Assembly: GCF_039537965.1 (NCBI RefSeq)
Contig: NZ_BAABBM010000001.1
Coordinates: forward strand, 1,116,001 to 1,180,000
Direction of reading: 5' to 3'
DNA: 64,000 bases
Source of the DNA: Sphingomonas limnosediminicola
Lineage (GTDB): Bacteria; Pseudomonadota; Alphaproteobacteria; Sphingomonadales; Sphingomonadaceae
Shown here: in pieces, positions 34,727 to 43,738 of the stretch
Layout: each line of letters begins with the position of its first letter
How positions within the stretch are numbered: the first letter of the stretch is position 1
Translations under genes and position numbers: made by a program
The notes under the pieces: model-generated
Seen by the model: only the letters and a program-made list of their open reading frames with translations
Databases searched by the model: none
Told to the model about the DNA's origin: nothing

Positions 34727-35518
34727 ATGTCAGTCACAGGAGCCGCGAAACCGGGCCCAAGCGCGCACGTGCTCCGCTCGATCGCGGATGCCTCCCAGAA
34801 GACCGGCGTTTCGTTTGACTATCTCTTCAACCAGGCAAGGAGCGAAAGCGGGTTCAACCCAGCTGCGCGGGCGCCGACCTCGAGTGCATCGGGGCTTTAC
34901 CAGTTCACCCGCCAGACGTGGCTTGCCACGCTTGACGCGCATGGCGCCGAGCACGGGCTCGGCTGGACCGTTGATGCAATCCAACGCCTGCCCGGCGGCA
35001 GATTCGCAGTAGGCGATGCGGATACGCGGCAGGCGATCCTCGACCTGCGGAGCGATCCCACCGCATCGGCGGCAATGGCGGCCGAGCTTGCCTCGGACAA
35101 TGGCAATTTCCTTTCCCGTGAGCTTGGGCGCGATGCCACCGCGACCGATCTCGCCCTTGCCCATTTTCTCGGGGCAGAAGGGGCTGCCAAATTCCTGACA
35201 GCCTTTGCCGCCAACCCCGACGCGTCAGCGGCGCCGCTGTTTCCGGAGGCGGCCGCAGCCAATCGTGCGGTCTTTTATGATCAGGGCGGCGCGCCAAGGA
35301 GCCTCGCTGCAATCCACACACGCTTTGCGGCCATGGCGGGCGGTGAAGCTCCTGCTCAGCCAAGGCCCGCGACCTTTCACCAGGAGGTGAGCAGCGAAAC
35401 CCGCTCATCTGGCTGGAGTGGCGCCACTCCCAATTTTGAGCCCATGCCAAAGCATCTTTCGCTCTCGTTCGCGCAAGCTGCCTATCGTCGGCTCCAGGCC
35501 ATGGGCAGCGGCCAATGA
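34727..35518 (+). CDS. Flagellum-associated lytic transglycosylase (SLT fold)
   Basis: A 263-aa protein with an SLT-like catalytic domain (about 10-150): FDYLFNQARSESGFNPAARAPTSSASGLYQFTRQTWL holds the catalytic Glu in RSESGF and the GLYQF motif. No standard signal peptide is visible, so it may leave through the flagellar secretion system like FlgJ. The rest is Ala/Pro-rich. The stop overlaps flhA by 4 bp, and a sigma-54 promoter precedes it. It probably supplies the peptidoglycan hole that the truncated FlgJ cannot make. Confidence 0.8.
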   Translation: MSVTGAAKPGPSAHVLRSIADASQKTGVSFDYLFNQARSESGFNPAARAPTSSASGLYQFTRQTWLATLDAHGAEHGLGWTVDAIQRLPGGRFAVGDADTRQAILDLRSDPTASAAMAAELASDNGNFLSRELGRDATATDLALAHFLGAEGAAKFLTAFAANPDASAAPLFPEAAAANRAVFYDQGGAPRSLAAIHTRFAAMAGGEAPAQPRPATFHQEVSSETRSSGWSGATPNFEPMPKHLSLSFAQAAYRRLQAMGSGQ

Positions 35519-37617
35519 CCGGCGCCAAAGGACAATGGCTTCAGGCTGCCAGCGAAGGGGTGCTCCCTATCGCCATCCTGATGCTCGTCGTGCTGATGAT
35601 CGTTCCGGTACCGTCGCTGGTCCTCGACATCGGCTTTGTTGGCAACATCATGGTGTCGCTTGCAGTTCTGATGGTGGCGCTCAATGCCGCGCGCCCGCTC
35701 GACTTCTCTGCCTTTCCGACGGTGCTGCTGTTCGCGACCCTCTTCCGGTTGGCGCTCAACGTTGCCTCCACCAGGGTCGTCCTAGTCGACGGTCACCACG
35801 GTCCCGCAGCTGCCGGGCACGTCATCGAAGCGTTCGGCAGCTTCATCATCGGCGGCAACTATATTGTCGGCCTGTTCGTGTTCGCCGTGCTGATGATCAT
35901 CAACCTGGTGGTCATCACCAAGGGCGCCGGGCGCGTGTCCGAGGTCTCGGCCCGCTTCACGCTCGATGCGCTACCGGGCAAGCAGATGGCGATCGACGCC
36001 GACCTTAACGCCGGTCTCATTGTTCCAGAGGAAGCAAAAGCGCGCCGCGCCGATGTCGCGACCGAAGCCGATTTTTACGGTTCGATGGACGGTGCATCGA
36101 AGTTCGTGAAGGGCGACGCGGTCGCCGGCGTACTAATCCTCGTGGTCAATATCTTTGGCGGACTCCTCCTCGGCGTCGTCAGCCACAAGCTCGGGGTCGG
36201 TGAGGCGGCGCGAACCTACGTGCAACTGGCGATCGGCGATGCGCTTGTCGCACAGGTACCTGCCTTGCTGCTGTCGATCGCGGCCGCCGCGATTGTGACG
36301 CGCGTCAGCTCGCCGCTCAATCTGTCGCGGCAGATTTCGAGCCAGTTCGCGAAGCCCGGAGCCTGGGCACCGGTCGCCGCGATTCTCGGCATTCTCGGGC
36401 TCCTGCCCGGAATGCCGCACATCATCCTGTTGCCCGCTGCGGCCGTTGCGGGTTTCGCAAGCTGGCGCCTTTGCAGGGCTGCCGCGGCAGCGAGGGCCGC
36501 GACCCCGATCGAGGAGGCCGCCGAATCTCCGCAGGCGATCAGCTGGGCCGAGGTCAGCGATGCCGTGCCGATCACGCTTGAGCTTGGCTATCGACTGGTC
36601 GCGCTGGTCGACGAGCGCAAGGGCGCGCCGCTGATGAGCCGCATCACTGGCATCCGCAGACAATTGTCGCGCGAGCTCGGCTTTGTCCTTCCACTGGTAA
36701 GGGTGAAGGATAATCTTGCGCTCCAAGGCAATCGCTACCGGATTATCATCGCCGGTGTCGCTCTGGGCGAGGACGAAGTCTTTCCAGGCGAGCTCCTTGC
36801 GCTCGCCGCGGGGGACGATCCCGATCCGATCGACGGGCGAGCAGTGAAGGACCCGAGCTTTGGGCTCGACGCGACCTGGATCGATGAGGGGCGTCAGGCC
36901 GACGCCGTAGTTGCGGGCTATACGGTGGTCGACGCGCCGACGGTGGTTGCAACCCATCTCAATAATCTCGTCACCGCGCACTCCTCGACCCTGTTTGGGC
37001 TCGACGAGGGACAGGCGCTGATCGACCATCTCAAGGACCATTATCCCCAGCTTGCGCAGGGCCTCAGTCCGCAGCCTTATTCGCTGGCGACGATTACCAC
37101 GGTCTGTCGCGCGCTGCTTGCCGAACGGGTCCCCTTGAAGGACTTCCGTCGCATCGCCGAAGCGATGGTCACGCTTGCTCCGCGTCAGCTCGATACGCCG
37201 ACGCTCGTCGAGGCGGTGCGCCAGGAGATCGGTGCGCTCATCCTGCAGACGATCGTACCGGTGAAGCTCGCGCTTCCAGTCATCACCTTCGATGCCGAAC
37301 TCGAACGATTGCTTTCCCAGTCGGTCGCAGCGGGTCCTGGAGCAGCGTGGCCGTTCGAGCCTGATCTCGCGCGGCGCATCGTCTCGTCGGTGAGCAATGC
37401 CGTGCAGCCTTATCTCATGGCCGCGCGCAGCTTTGCAGTCGTGACCTCGCCGGCCTGCCGTCCAGCTCTGTCGCGGCTCTTGCGCGCTCACCTGCCGGAC
37501 GTTCCAGTCCTCTCATTCCTCGAAATTCCCGAAACAAAGGCGGTCGAAGTGATCGCGGTCGTCGGCGGGGCGGAACCCGCGCTCGAGGCCCTGCCCGCCC
37601 TTAGCGGAGACCTATAA
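35515..37617 (+). CDS. flhA: Flagellar export gate protein FlhA
   Basis: A 700-aa export-gate protein. About eight N-terminal membrane helices (through about residue 320) include the conserved FHIPEP-type block DLNAGLIVPEEAKARRADVATEADFYGSMDGASKFVKGDA and FIIGGNYIVGLFVFAVLMIINLVVITKGAGRVSEVSARFTLDALPGKQMAID. The cytosolic C-terminal half with LVRVKDNLALQGNRYRI receives substrates and chaperones. Normal length. Coupled to the upstream transglycosylase and to fliA (1-bp overlap). Confidence 0.97.
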   Translation: MTGAKGQWLQAASEGVLPIAILMLVVLMIVPVPSLVLDIGFVGNIMVSLAVLMVALNAARPLDFSAFPTVLLFATLFRLALNVASTRVVLVDGHHGPAAAGHVIEAFGSFIIGGNYIVGLFVFAVLMIINLVVITKGAGRVSEVSARFTLDALPGKQMAIDADLNAGLIVPEEAKARRADVATEADFYGSMDGASKFVKGDAVAGVLILVVNIFGGLLLGVVSHKLGVGEAARTYVQLAIGDALVAQVPALLLSIAAAAIVTRVSSPLNLSRQISSQFAKPGAWAPVAAILGILGLLPGMPHIILLPAAAVAGFASWRLCRAAAAARAATPIEEAAESPQAISWAEVSDAVPITLELGYRLVALVDERKGAPLMSRITGIRRQLSRELGFVLPLVRVKDNLALQGNRYRIIIAGVALGEDEVFPGELLALAAGDDPDPIDGRAVKDPSFGLDATWIDEGRQADAVVAGYTVVDAPTVVATHLNNLVTAHSSTLFGLDEGQALIDHLKDHYPQLAQGLSPQPYSLATITTVCRALLAERVPLKDFRRIAEAMVTLAPRQLDTPTLVEAVRQEIGALILQTIVPVKLALPVITFDAELERLLSQSVAAGPGAAWPFEPDLARRIVSSVSNAVQPYLMAARSFAVVTSPACRPALSRLLRAHLPDVPVLSFLEIPETKAVEVIAVVGGAEPALEALPALSGDL

Positions 37618-38351
37618 TGCTTCATGCACCCGTTCAGCACGATGAGTTCACCTATCGGCGTAACCCCAATCCGAATGGCCCCGACGCGCTTGTCAGAAAA
37701 CATCGCGAGCTCGTTCGCAAGGTCGCCTGGCACGTCCATTCGGGGGTCTCAACCCGGATCGAACTTGAGGACTTGGTGCAGATCGGTCTCGTCGCATTGG
37801 TCGAGGCCGCCCGAACCTTCGAGGATCGCGGTGCTGCCTTTGCGCCTTATGCAGCAATGCGGGTGCGTGGTGCGATGATCGACCATTTGCGTCGCGAAGC
37901 GATGATGTCGCGCAGCGGGATGGCCAATCGCCGCATGCTCGCCACGACTCGCGCCGGTCTCGAATCCAGGCTGAGCCGCCGGGCGAGCGATCGTGAAATG
38001 GCCGAGGAGCTTGGCCAATCGCCCGAGGAATATCATTCTATGGTCGCCTCTGCCCAGCCGCTCGAACGGGAATCAATCGACGAGGTCTATGCCGACGACC
38101 AGCCCTGGTTCATGGATCTTGGTGATCGGGCCGACACGATTATTGAGCGCGAGCAGCTATTTGCAGGAATGGCAGCCGCAATCGCCGAGCTTCCCGAGCG
38201 GGAGGCGATGGTGCTCCAGCTCTACTTCGTCGAGGAGCTGAACCTTGAAGAGATCGGGGAGATTCTGGGCATCGGCGCGACGCGGATCTGCCAGATCAAG
38301 AAAGCCGCGCTTGCCAAACTCAAGGCGTGCCTCGAGGCTCGCTTCGAATAG
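37617..38351 (+). CDS. fliA: Flagellar sigma factor FliA (sigma-28)
   Basis: A 244-aa sigma factor. Region 2 reads VQIGLVALVEAARTFEDRGAAFAPYAAMRVRGAMIDHLRREAMMSRS; region 3 RRASDREMAEELGQSPEEYHSMV; region 4 LPEREAMVLQLYFVEELNLEEIGEILGIGATRICQIKKAALAKL. It should read the TAAA-N15-GCCG promoters seen before flgM, motA and flagellin, and be held by FlgM. It converges with fliS. Confidence 0.95.
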   Translation: MLHAPVQHDEFTYRRNPNPNGPDALVRKHRELVRKVAWHVHSGVSTRIELEDLVQIGLVALVEAARTFEDRGAAFAPYAAMRVRGAMIDHLRREAMMSRSGMANRRMLATTRAGLESRLSRRASDREMAEELGQSPEEYHSMVASAQPLERESIDEVYADDQPWFMDLGDRADTIIEREQLFAGMAAAIAELPEREAMVLQLYFVEELNLEEIGEILGIGATRICQIKKAALAKLKACLEARFE

Positions 38352-38420
38352 GCGCCGGGTGCCGACGCATCGCGCGGCATCGAACTTGACCAGTCGGCGC
38401 CACAGAGGCAGCCTCTTCGC

Positions 38421-38807
38421 TCAGGCTGGCTCGCGAGCTCGGATTTTTGCCCAGGCGGCGAGCAGCTCTGCAACCGAGCCGCGGATCGCCTTGAGCTTGC
38501 CAGCATCGCCCGTCTGCACGCAAAGCGACAGCTCCTTCTGCATCGCCCGATAGATTTCGGAGAGGGTTCGGGCGACACTGCCACCGCGCTCGAAATCAAG
38601 GCTCGCCTCGAGCGCCAGGAGGATCGAGGATGCGCGCTCGCGTGAGGCCCGGTAGGCCTCGAGTTTTCCTTGCGCGACCGCGGTCGCCGTAATGTCGAGC
38701 GCCCCGACGAGCTCCTCGTAAAGGATGGTCACAAGCTCGTGCGGACTGGCCACCTCGATGCGGCTCGCGATCGACAATGCGCGATACTTTTGTTGGGCTG
38801 CGTACAT
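38421..38807 (-). CDS. fliS: Flagellin export chaperone FliS
   Basis: A 128-aa helical protein: MYAAQQKYRALSIASRIEVASPHELVTILYEELVGAL is the standard FliS start, followed by amphipathic helices. It binds the C-terminus of flagellin in the cytoplasm. ATG 38807 overlaps the end region of fliD by 1-3 bp, so they form one unit. Confidence 0.9.
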   Translation of the reverse strand: MYAAQQKYRALSIASRIEVASPHELVTILYEELVGALDITATAVAQGKLEAYRASRERASSILLALEASLDFERGGSVARTLSEIYRAMQKELSLCVQTGDAGKLKAIRGSVAELLAAWAKIRAREPA

Positions 38808-38808
38808 G

Positions 38809-40173
38809 TCAGTTGTTGCTGCTTGTCCAGACCTTGACCTGCTGCTCAAGGTAGCTCTGGGTCGCCTTCAGGGCGGAGATGCGCGAATCCAGCGTGCCGA
38901 ACTGTTTTTCGAGCCGGCTGCGGTAGGCCGCCTCGCGCTCATCCATTCTCGACTGGTCCTTGACGATACCGGCGGACTCGCTGTCGAGCCTTTTGCCGAG
39001 GCTCGCGAGCATTCCATTGGTGCCGGTCGCTCCATCGCTGAGCTTCTGGAGCGCGACCGCGATCCCCGGATCGCTGGTGGCGGTATGAGTGGAGTCCCGC
39101 GTCGGCGAAAACAGCGCCTCGACGGCGTCCGGATTATTCTTCAGCGCGGTATCGAGCTTTGCCGCGTCAAGGCTGATTGTGCCGTCGCGATTGGTGGCGA
39201 TGCCAATGTCCGACAGCCGGCTAATCGTTGGATCGCTGCTGAGCGGGGTCGACAGGAAACTGCTCAACTGACGGTCAAGTGTGCGAAGCGCGCCGTCACC
39301 GCCGGTTGCGGTGCGTGCGGCCTCCATGTCCTTCTTGAGCGTATTATAGACACTGACGAAGTCCTGGATCGTCTGGCGTAGCGGCTCGGTGGGACGCGTG
39401 ACGCCGATGGAAACCGATGTCCCGGGCGACGCCTTTTTGATCGTGAGCGTGACGCCCGAAATGACGTCCGCGACGGAGTTGCTGTCGCGGACATAAGCGA
39501 CGCTATCGAGGGTGAACTTAGCGTCTTGCGCCGCCTGCCCCAGCGTCATGGTGCCGCCGCTTCCATAAGCGAAGCCCTGTAGCGCAGCATCGGTCGACGT
39601 CAGAGTGAAAGCCTTTGCGCTTCCCGTTTGCCCGCGCAGCACCAGCCGCGATCCGTTACCGTCCGAGACTACACTCGCGCTGACGCCGCTGCCGCTGATG
39701 TTGATTGCCGAGGCAAGGCCATTCAAGCTGTCGTGCGCGGCGTCGATGCTGATCGCGAAATCCTGACCGCCGACCGACAGTGTCATGTTGCCTTGGCCGA
39801 TAGACGCCGCCGGGTCGGCGACATAATCTGAATAGACCGTCTGGGACCGAGCGAGCTGGTCGATAACAATTTCGCTTGCGAGATTTCCGATTCGTGCTCC
39901 GGCGTTCGCCACTGCCGACAGCGCGCTCGTGTCGGAGGGGCTCGGCTGCGATTGCATTGTGCCGCCGGCAACGAGTTCGGTCAGCGACTTAGCGAAGCTC
40001 TCTAAGTCCGAGCGCGCCTGCGCGACCGCGCTGATCTTTGATTGCACGGTCTGCAACCTCTTGGCGAGCATGTTGGCCTTGGGTGCGCGCGATGCATTGG
40101 CGAGATCGTCGACCAGCTTGGCCGTATCAAGGCCTGAGCCGCCGCCGAGGCTACTGACGATTGACGTGACCAT
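38809..40173 (-). CDS. fliD: Filament cap protein FliD (HAP2)
   Basis: A 454-aa cap protein. N-terminal SIVSSLGGGSGLDTAKLVDDLANASRAPKANMLAKRLQTVQSKISA and C-terminal SRMDEREAAYRSRLEKQFGTLDSRISALKATQSYLEQQVKVW are typical helical ends; the middle has the D2-D3 strands. AAGGAGCAG precedes the ATG. Confidence 0.94.
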   Translation of the reverse strand: MVTSIVSSLGGGSGLDTAKLVDDLANASRAPKANMLAKRLQTVQSKISAVAQARSDLESFAKSLTELVAGGTMQSQPSPSDTSALSAVANAGARIGNLASEIVIDQLARSQTVYSDYVADPAASIGQGNMTLSVGGQDFAISIDAAHDSLNGLASAINISGSGVSASVVSDGNGSRLVLRGQTGSAKAFTLTSTDAALQGFAYGSGGTMTLGQAAQDAKFTLDSVAYVRDSNSVADVISGVTLTIKKASPGTSVSIGVTRPTEPLRQTIQDFVSVYNTLKKDMEAARTATGGDGALRTLDRQLSSFLSTPLSSDPTISRLSDIGIATNRDGTISLDAAKLDTALKNNPDAVEALFSPTRDSTHTATSDPGIAVALQKLSDGATGTNGMLASLGKRLDSESAGIVKDQSRMDEREAAYRSRLEKQFGTLDSRISALKATQSYLEQQVKVWTSSNN

Positions 40174-40192
40174 AGCTGCTCCTTCCCTGATC

Positions 40193-40218
40193 TAAACGGC
40201 GGCAACTGGTTCTTTTGA
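40193..40218 (-). promoter_or_regulatory. Candidate sigma-28 promoter of fliD-fliS
   Basis: On the minus strand TCAA (40218-40215), 14 bases, GCCGTTTA (40200-40193), just upstream of fliD. The -10 is good but the -35 and spacing deviate from the three better copies, so this is tentative. Confidence 0.4.
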
Positions 40219-40242
40219 AGGGCATCGTTCAAAGTTTTTGCG

Positions 40243-41400
40243 CTAATGCGCAGGCCTTGAAGCGGTCGCCCCAATGGGGTGCCCGTTCTCGTCGAACCTC
40301 TTGCCCTCCGGAACCAGAACGGAGGGCTGCTCGACCCCTTCAGCGAGCGACTCCTCCAGGCGGAAGACGAAGGCCAGGACCGTTGCGACTGCAATGAACA
40401 GGTCTTCGGCAATCACCTGGCCTGCGCGCGAAGTGAAATAGATTGCGCGGGCAAGCTGCGGGTACTCAAGCGTCGGAACGGCGCCCTCGCGGGCCAGCGC
40501 CTTGATTGCCTTGGCGGTCTCGCCGCGCCCGCGCGCGACGACTATTGGGGCGCCGTCTTTCATCGGATCGTAGCGCAGCGCGATTGCGAAATGGGTCGGA
40601 TTGGTGAGGACCACGGTTGCTTCCTTGACCGCCTTGCGCGCTGAACCGCTGAGCACTTCGTGCTGGCGCTGGCGGATCGCCCGTTTGACCTCGGGCGAGC
40701 CTTCGGTCTGCTTCATGTCCTCACGCACTTCTTCCTTGCTCATGCGCAGGCGCCGATTGCGCTGGAAGATCTGCACGGGCACGTCGATCAGCGCGATCAG
40801 CAGCAGGGACGCGGCGAGGACCGAAAGAGCGAGGCGAAACAGTGAACCGATGGCGGCAGCCGATGAGCGCGCATCCATTGCGGCAAGGGAGAACAGTCCG
40901 CCGACATGCCTGGTTAAAAGCCAGTAGCCCGCCGCGCCGACCACAAGGGTCTTTGCAAGCGATTTGCCAAGCTCGACCAGCCCATTCAGGCTGAAGATGC
41001 GCTTGATCCCCGAGACGGGATTGATCCGGTTTGCCTTGAAGGCGAAGGCGCCGGTCCTGAATCCAAGCGACCCCAAAATGGCGGGCCCCATAGCCGAAGC
41101 GACTAAGGCAAGACCGAACAAGGCTCCCACTGGGACCGCGAGCGGGATCAGAAGCCGCGCTAATGACCGCCAGGGATCGAAGTCGGTGAGTTCCGACCGG
41201 CTGATCGTGAGGCCGCCAGCAACTAGATGCTGGCAAGTACCGACGAACAATGGGCCGACGAGCCATGCCCAGAGCGCGCCCGCGCTCAGCACCAGCGCAG
41301 TTCCGAGCTCGCGTGACTGAAGCAGGTCGCCCTCGCGCTCGGCCTCCTGCCGCCGGCGCGGCGTTGGCGCTTCGGTTTTCTGGTCGGCCTCAGCCGCCAT
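40243..41400 (-). CDS. flhB: Flagellar export switch protein FlhB
   Basis: A 385-aa protein with four membrane helices and a cytosolic self-cleaving domain. The start AAEADQKTEAPTPRRRQEAEREGDLLQSRELGTALVL and the cleavage motif NPTH in VVLTNPTHFAIALRYDP are diagnostic. It switches export from hook to filament substrates with FliK. It overlaps fliR by 11 bp and ends the long fliE-flhB unit. Confidence 0.96.
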   Translation of the reverse strand: MAAEADQKTEAPTPRRRQEAEREGDLLQSRELGTALVLSAGALWAWLVGPLFVGTCQHLVAGGLTISRSELTDFDPWRSLARLLIPLAVPVGALFGLALVASAMGPAILGSLGFRTGAFAFKANRINPVSGIKRIFSLNGLVELGKSLAKTLVVGAAGYWLLTRHVGGLFSLAAMDARSSAAAIGSLFRLALSVLAASLLLIALIDVPVQIFQRNRRLRMSKEEVREDMKQTEGSPEVKRAIRQRQHEVLSGSARKAVKEATVVLTNPTHFAIALRYDPMKDGAPIVVARGRGETAKAIKALAREGAVPTLEYPQLARAIYFTSRAGQVIAEDLFIAVATVLAFVFRLEESLAEGVEQPSVLVPEGKRFDENGHPIGATASRPAH

Positions 41401-42166
41401 GCGCGAGCCCGGCGGCCTGGTCGAGGCCCTGGCGGATTGCCGCAAGGATTGCGTCGGCCAGAAGTGGCGCGGTCATCGCAAGGAGAATGATGCCGGTCAC
41501 CATCGCCGCCGGCATTCCGACACTGAACAGGTTGAGCGACGGGGCCGAGCGGCTGAGGACGCCGAGGATCAGCTGGACGAGCACCAGCGCTGCGGCGACC
41601 GGCAGCGCGATTGCGAGCCCTGCAGCGAAGATCAGGCCGCCGAGCGTTGAAAGTTCGGCGAACAGCTGGAGGGGAACGGCGCCGCCGGCCGGAAACGCGC
41701 CGTAGCTTTCAATGAGTATGCGGGCGAACAGCAGATGGCCATCGCTCGCGAGAAACAGGAAAGTCGCCATCATCATCAGAAGCTGGCCGACGGCCGAGCT
41801 CGACTGGCCGCTCACCGGATTGACCATCGATGCAAAGCCAAGCCCCATGGCGTTACTGATGGTCTCTCCCCCAACGAGCGCGGCTGCAAAGCCCACCTGA
41901 ACGGCAAAGCCGAGCGCGAGACCGATCACGATCTCTCCTAGGGCGAGAAACAAGCCCGCGGCAGAAATCATGCCGTCGGCTGGCAAATGAACACCCGAGA
42001 GCTGTACCGCGGGAATGCCGATGGCGAGCGCGATCACGAGGCGAAGCTGGAGAGGTACTTGCGTCGAGCCAGTGAGCGGGGCCGCGAACAATGCGGCGCC
42101 TGGCCGGAGTATTGCCACCATCCAGACAAGCAGCTGCTGCTCGATCCCGGCGAAGCCTTGCGGCAC
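41390..42166 (-). CDS. fliR: Flagellar export protein FliR
   Basis: A 258-aa membrane protein with six hydrophobic segments, such as AAGLFLALGEIVIGLALGFAVQVGFAAALVGGETI, the conserved FliR block. It shares one base with fliQ. Confidence 0.94.
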   Translation of the reverse strand: MPQGFAGIEQQLLVWMVAILRPGAALFAAPLTGSTQVPLQLRLVIALAIGIPAVQLSGVHLPADGMISAAGLFLALGEIVIGLALGFAVQVGFAAALVGGETISNAMGLGFASMVNPVSGQSSSAVGQLLMMMATFLFLASDGHLLFARILIESYGAFPAGGAVPLQLFAELSTLGGLIFAAGLAIALPVAAALVLVQLILGVLSRSAPSLNLFSVGMPAAMVTGIILLAMTAPLLADAILAAIRQGLDQAAGLAHGG

Positions 42167-42435
42167 TAGCGCGCGACCTCGGGAATCCGTGCGAACATCT
42201 CGCGCGTGAAGTCCGCGAGCAGCATCATGATGCTGCCGCCGAAGATCGCAAGGCAGATCCCCACGACGATGAGCTTGGGGACGAAACTCAAGGTCTGCTC
42301 GTTGATCGAGGTTGCCGCCTGGATCATGCCGAAGAGGACGCCGGCCACCAACGCCGGAATCAACAGTGGCGCGGAGGCCAGAGCAAGCACCCAGAGCCCA
42401 TGCTGGGCAATGCCGATATATTCGTCGGCGCCCAT
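42166..42435 (-). CDS. fliQ: Flagellar export protein FliQ
   Basis: An 89-aa protein with two membrane helices (LWVLALASAPLLIPALVAGVLFGMIQAATSINEQTLSFVPKLIVV), which is the FliQ pattern. One bp separates it from fliP. Confidence 0.95.
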   Translation of the reverse strand: MGADEYIGIAQHGLWVLALASAPLLIPALVAGVLFGMIQAATSINEQTLSFVPKLIVVGICLAIFGGSIMMLLADFTREMFARIPEVAR

Positions 42436-42436
42436 C

Positions 42437-43105
42437 TCAGCTCCTCACGAACGAGGAGGCGAGAGATCCCATGGTCAAAGCCCAGCCGTCGACCAAGACG
42501 AACAGCAGCAACTTGAAGGGCATCGAGACGATGGTGGGCGATAGCATCATCATGCCGAGCGACATCAGCGCCGAGGCGACTATGAGGTCGATGATCAGAA
42601 AGGGCAGGAAAATGAGGAACCCGATCTCGAACGCCGTCTTTAGCTCGCTGGTCGCGTAAGCCGGGAGGAGGATCGAGAAAGGGACCGCCTCGGGCGAAGC
42701 AAATTTGGGCGCCTTGGCGATGCCCGCGAACATTGCGAGGTCTGTCTTGCGCGTCTGGGCGATCATGAAGGCGTGCAGCGGCTTGCCCGAGCGCGCGAGC
42801 GCCTCGTCGACGCTAATCTCCTTGCGACTGTAGGGTTCGATGGCGACGCGGTTGATGGTCGACGTGACCGGCTGCATGATGAACAGGGTGAGGAACAGGC
42901 TGAGTCCCACCAGGACCTGGTTGGGCGGCGTCTGCTGGAGCCCGAGCGCCTGACGCAGGATCGAGAGTACGATGATGATCCGGGTGAAGCTGGTCATCAT
43001 CAGGACCATGGACGGGAGTACGGTCAGCGCTCCCATCAGGATCAACAGCTGGAGTGGGAGGGACATCTGCTGACCGTTTCCCGCGGCGTGCAAGAGGCTA
43101 TCCAT
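42437..43105 (-). CDS. fliP: Flagellar export protein FliP
   Basis: A 222-aa core gate protein. [49 protein letters not shown] and [36 protein letters not shown] are hallmark blocks. It lacks the long signal peptide seen in some FliP. It starts inside fliO. Confidence 0.96.
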   Translation of the reverse strand: MDSLLHAAGNGQQMSLPLQLLILMGALTVLPSMVLMMTSFTRIIIVLSILRQALGLQQTPPNQVLVGLSLFLTLFIMQPVTSTINRVAIEPYSRKEISVDEALARSGKPLHAFMIAQTRKTDLAMFAGIAKAPKFASPEAVPFSILLPAYATSELKTAFEIGFLIFLPFLIIDLIVASALMSLGMMMLSPTIVSMPFKLLLFVLVDGWALTMGSLASSFVRS

Positions 43106-43367
43106 CGATGAGCTCAGGCCCGGCTTCAGTTAGCAGCGTGACCTGCCCCCGGCTGACCGCGATCAGCAACCTGCGTTCATCGAAGCTCACGACGGCAAGC
43201 TTGCTGCCGGGGCCGAGCGGAATCGCGTCGACCAGTCGCACCGAGCGATCCTGGACACGCATTGCAGGAAGGCCGAGCTGAAGCCTTTTCCAGAGCCATA
43301 GGCTCGCCCAGGCAAGCCCGCCGACCAGCGGAACCAGGATCACAAGTCGAAGGATATATTCGCCCAT
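43098..43367 (-). CDS. fliO: Flagellar export assembly protein FliO
   Basis: An 89-aa protein: one membrane helix ([21 protein letters not shown]), then a small cytosolic part with [42 protein letters not shown], typical of FliO. Shares a base with fliN. Confidence 0.87.
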   Translation of the reverse strand: MGEYILRLVILVPLVGGLAWASLWLWKRLQLGLPAMRVQDRSVRLVDAIPLGPGSKLAVVSFDERRLLIAVSRGQVTLLTEAGPELIDG

Positions 43368-43720
43368 CAGGCGGCCCGCCGATCCTGCGTTCGGCGATCG
43401 GTGCTTCGGCGGTCGGCGCCGGCGCGGCGGTCGACGATCTCGGTGACGCGAATGCCATAACGGCCCTCGATGGTGACCACTTCGCCGCGAGCGATCAGTG
43501 TGCCGTTGGCGAACACGTCGAGCAAGGCATCAGCTTCGCGGTCGAGCTCCACTACGCTGCCCTTAGCGAGGCCGAGAAGGTCGCAGAGCTTGAGCGAAGC
43601 TGAGCCGACCTCGACCGAGATGCGCAGCGCAACACCGGAGAGAAGGTCAAAATTCTGGTCGAGCAGGTCAGTTGCCTGTTCGATGTCGCTCGCGCTCGGG
43701 GCGCTTGCCATGTCGGTCAT
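43367..43720 (-). CDS. fliN: Flagellar switch protein FliN with arginine-rich tail
   Basis: A 117-aa C-ring protein. The SpoA domain shows LLSGVALRISVEVGSASLKLCDLLGLAKGSVVELDREADALLDVFANGTLIARGEVVTIEGRYGIRVTEI. After it comes a tail of about 23 residues with four DRR-type units (DRRAGADRRSTDRRTQDRR), not usual for FliN. It lies 18 bp after fliM. Confidence 0.92.
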   Translation of the reverse strand: MTDMASAPSASDIEQATDLLDQNFDLLSGVALRISVEVGSASLKLCDLLGLAKGSVVELDREADALLDVFANGTLIARGEVVTIEGRYGIRVTEIVDRRAGADRRSTDRRTQDRRAA

Positions 43721-43738
43721 GGAAAAACGGATCCTTCT

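Noticed and set aside
36133..37491. 452-aa minus-strand frame opposite flhA
   Set aside because: Antisense shadow; flhA is beyond doubt on the other strand.
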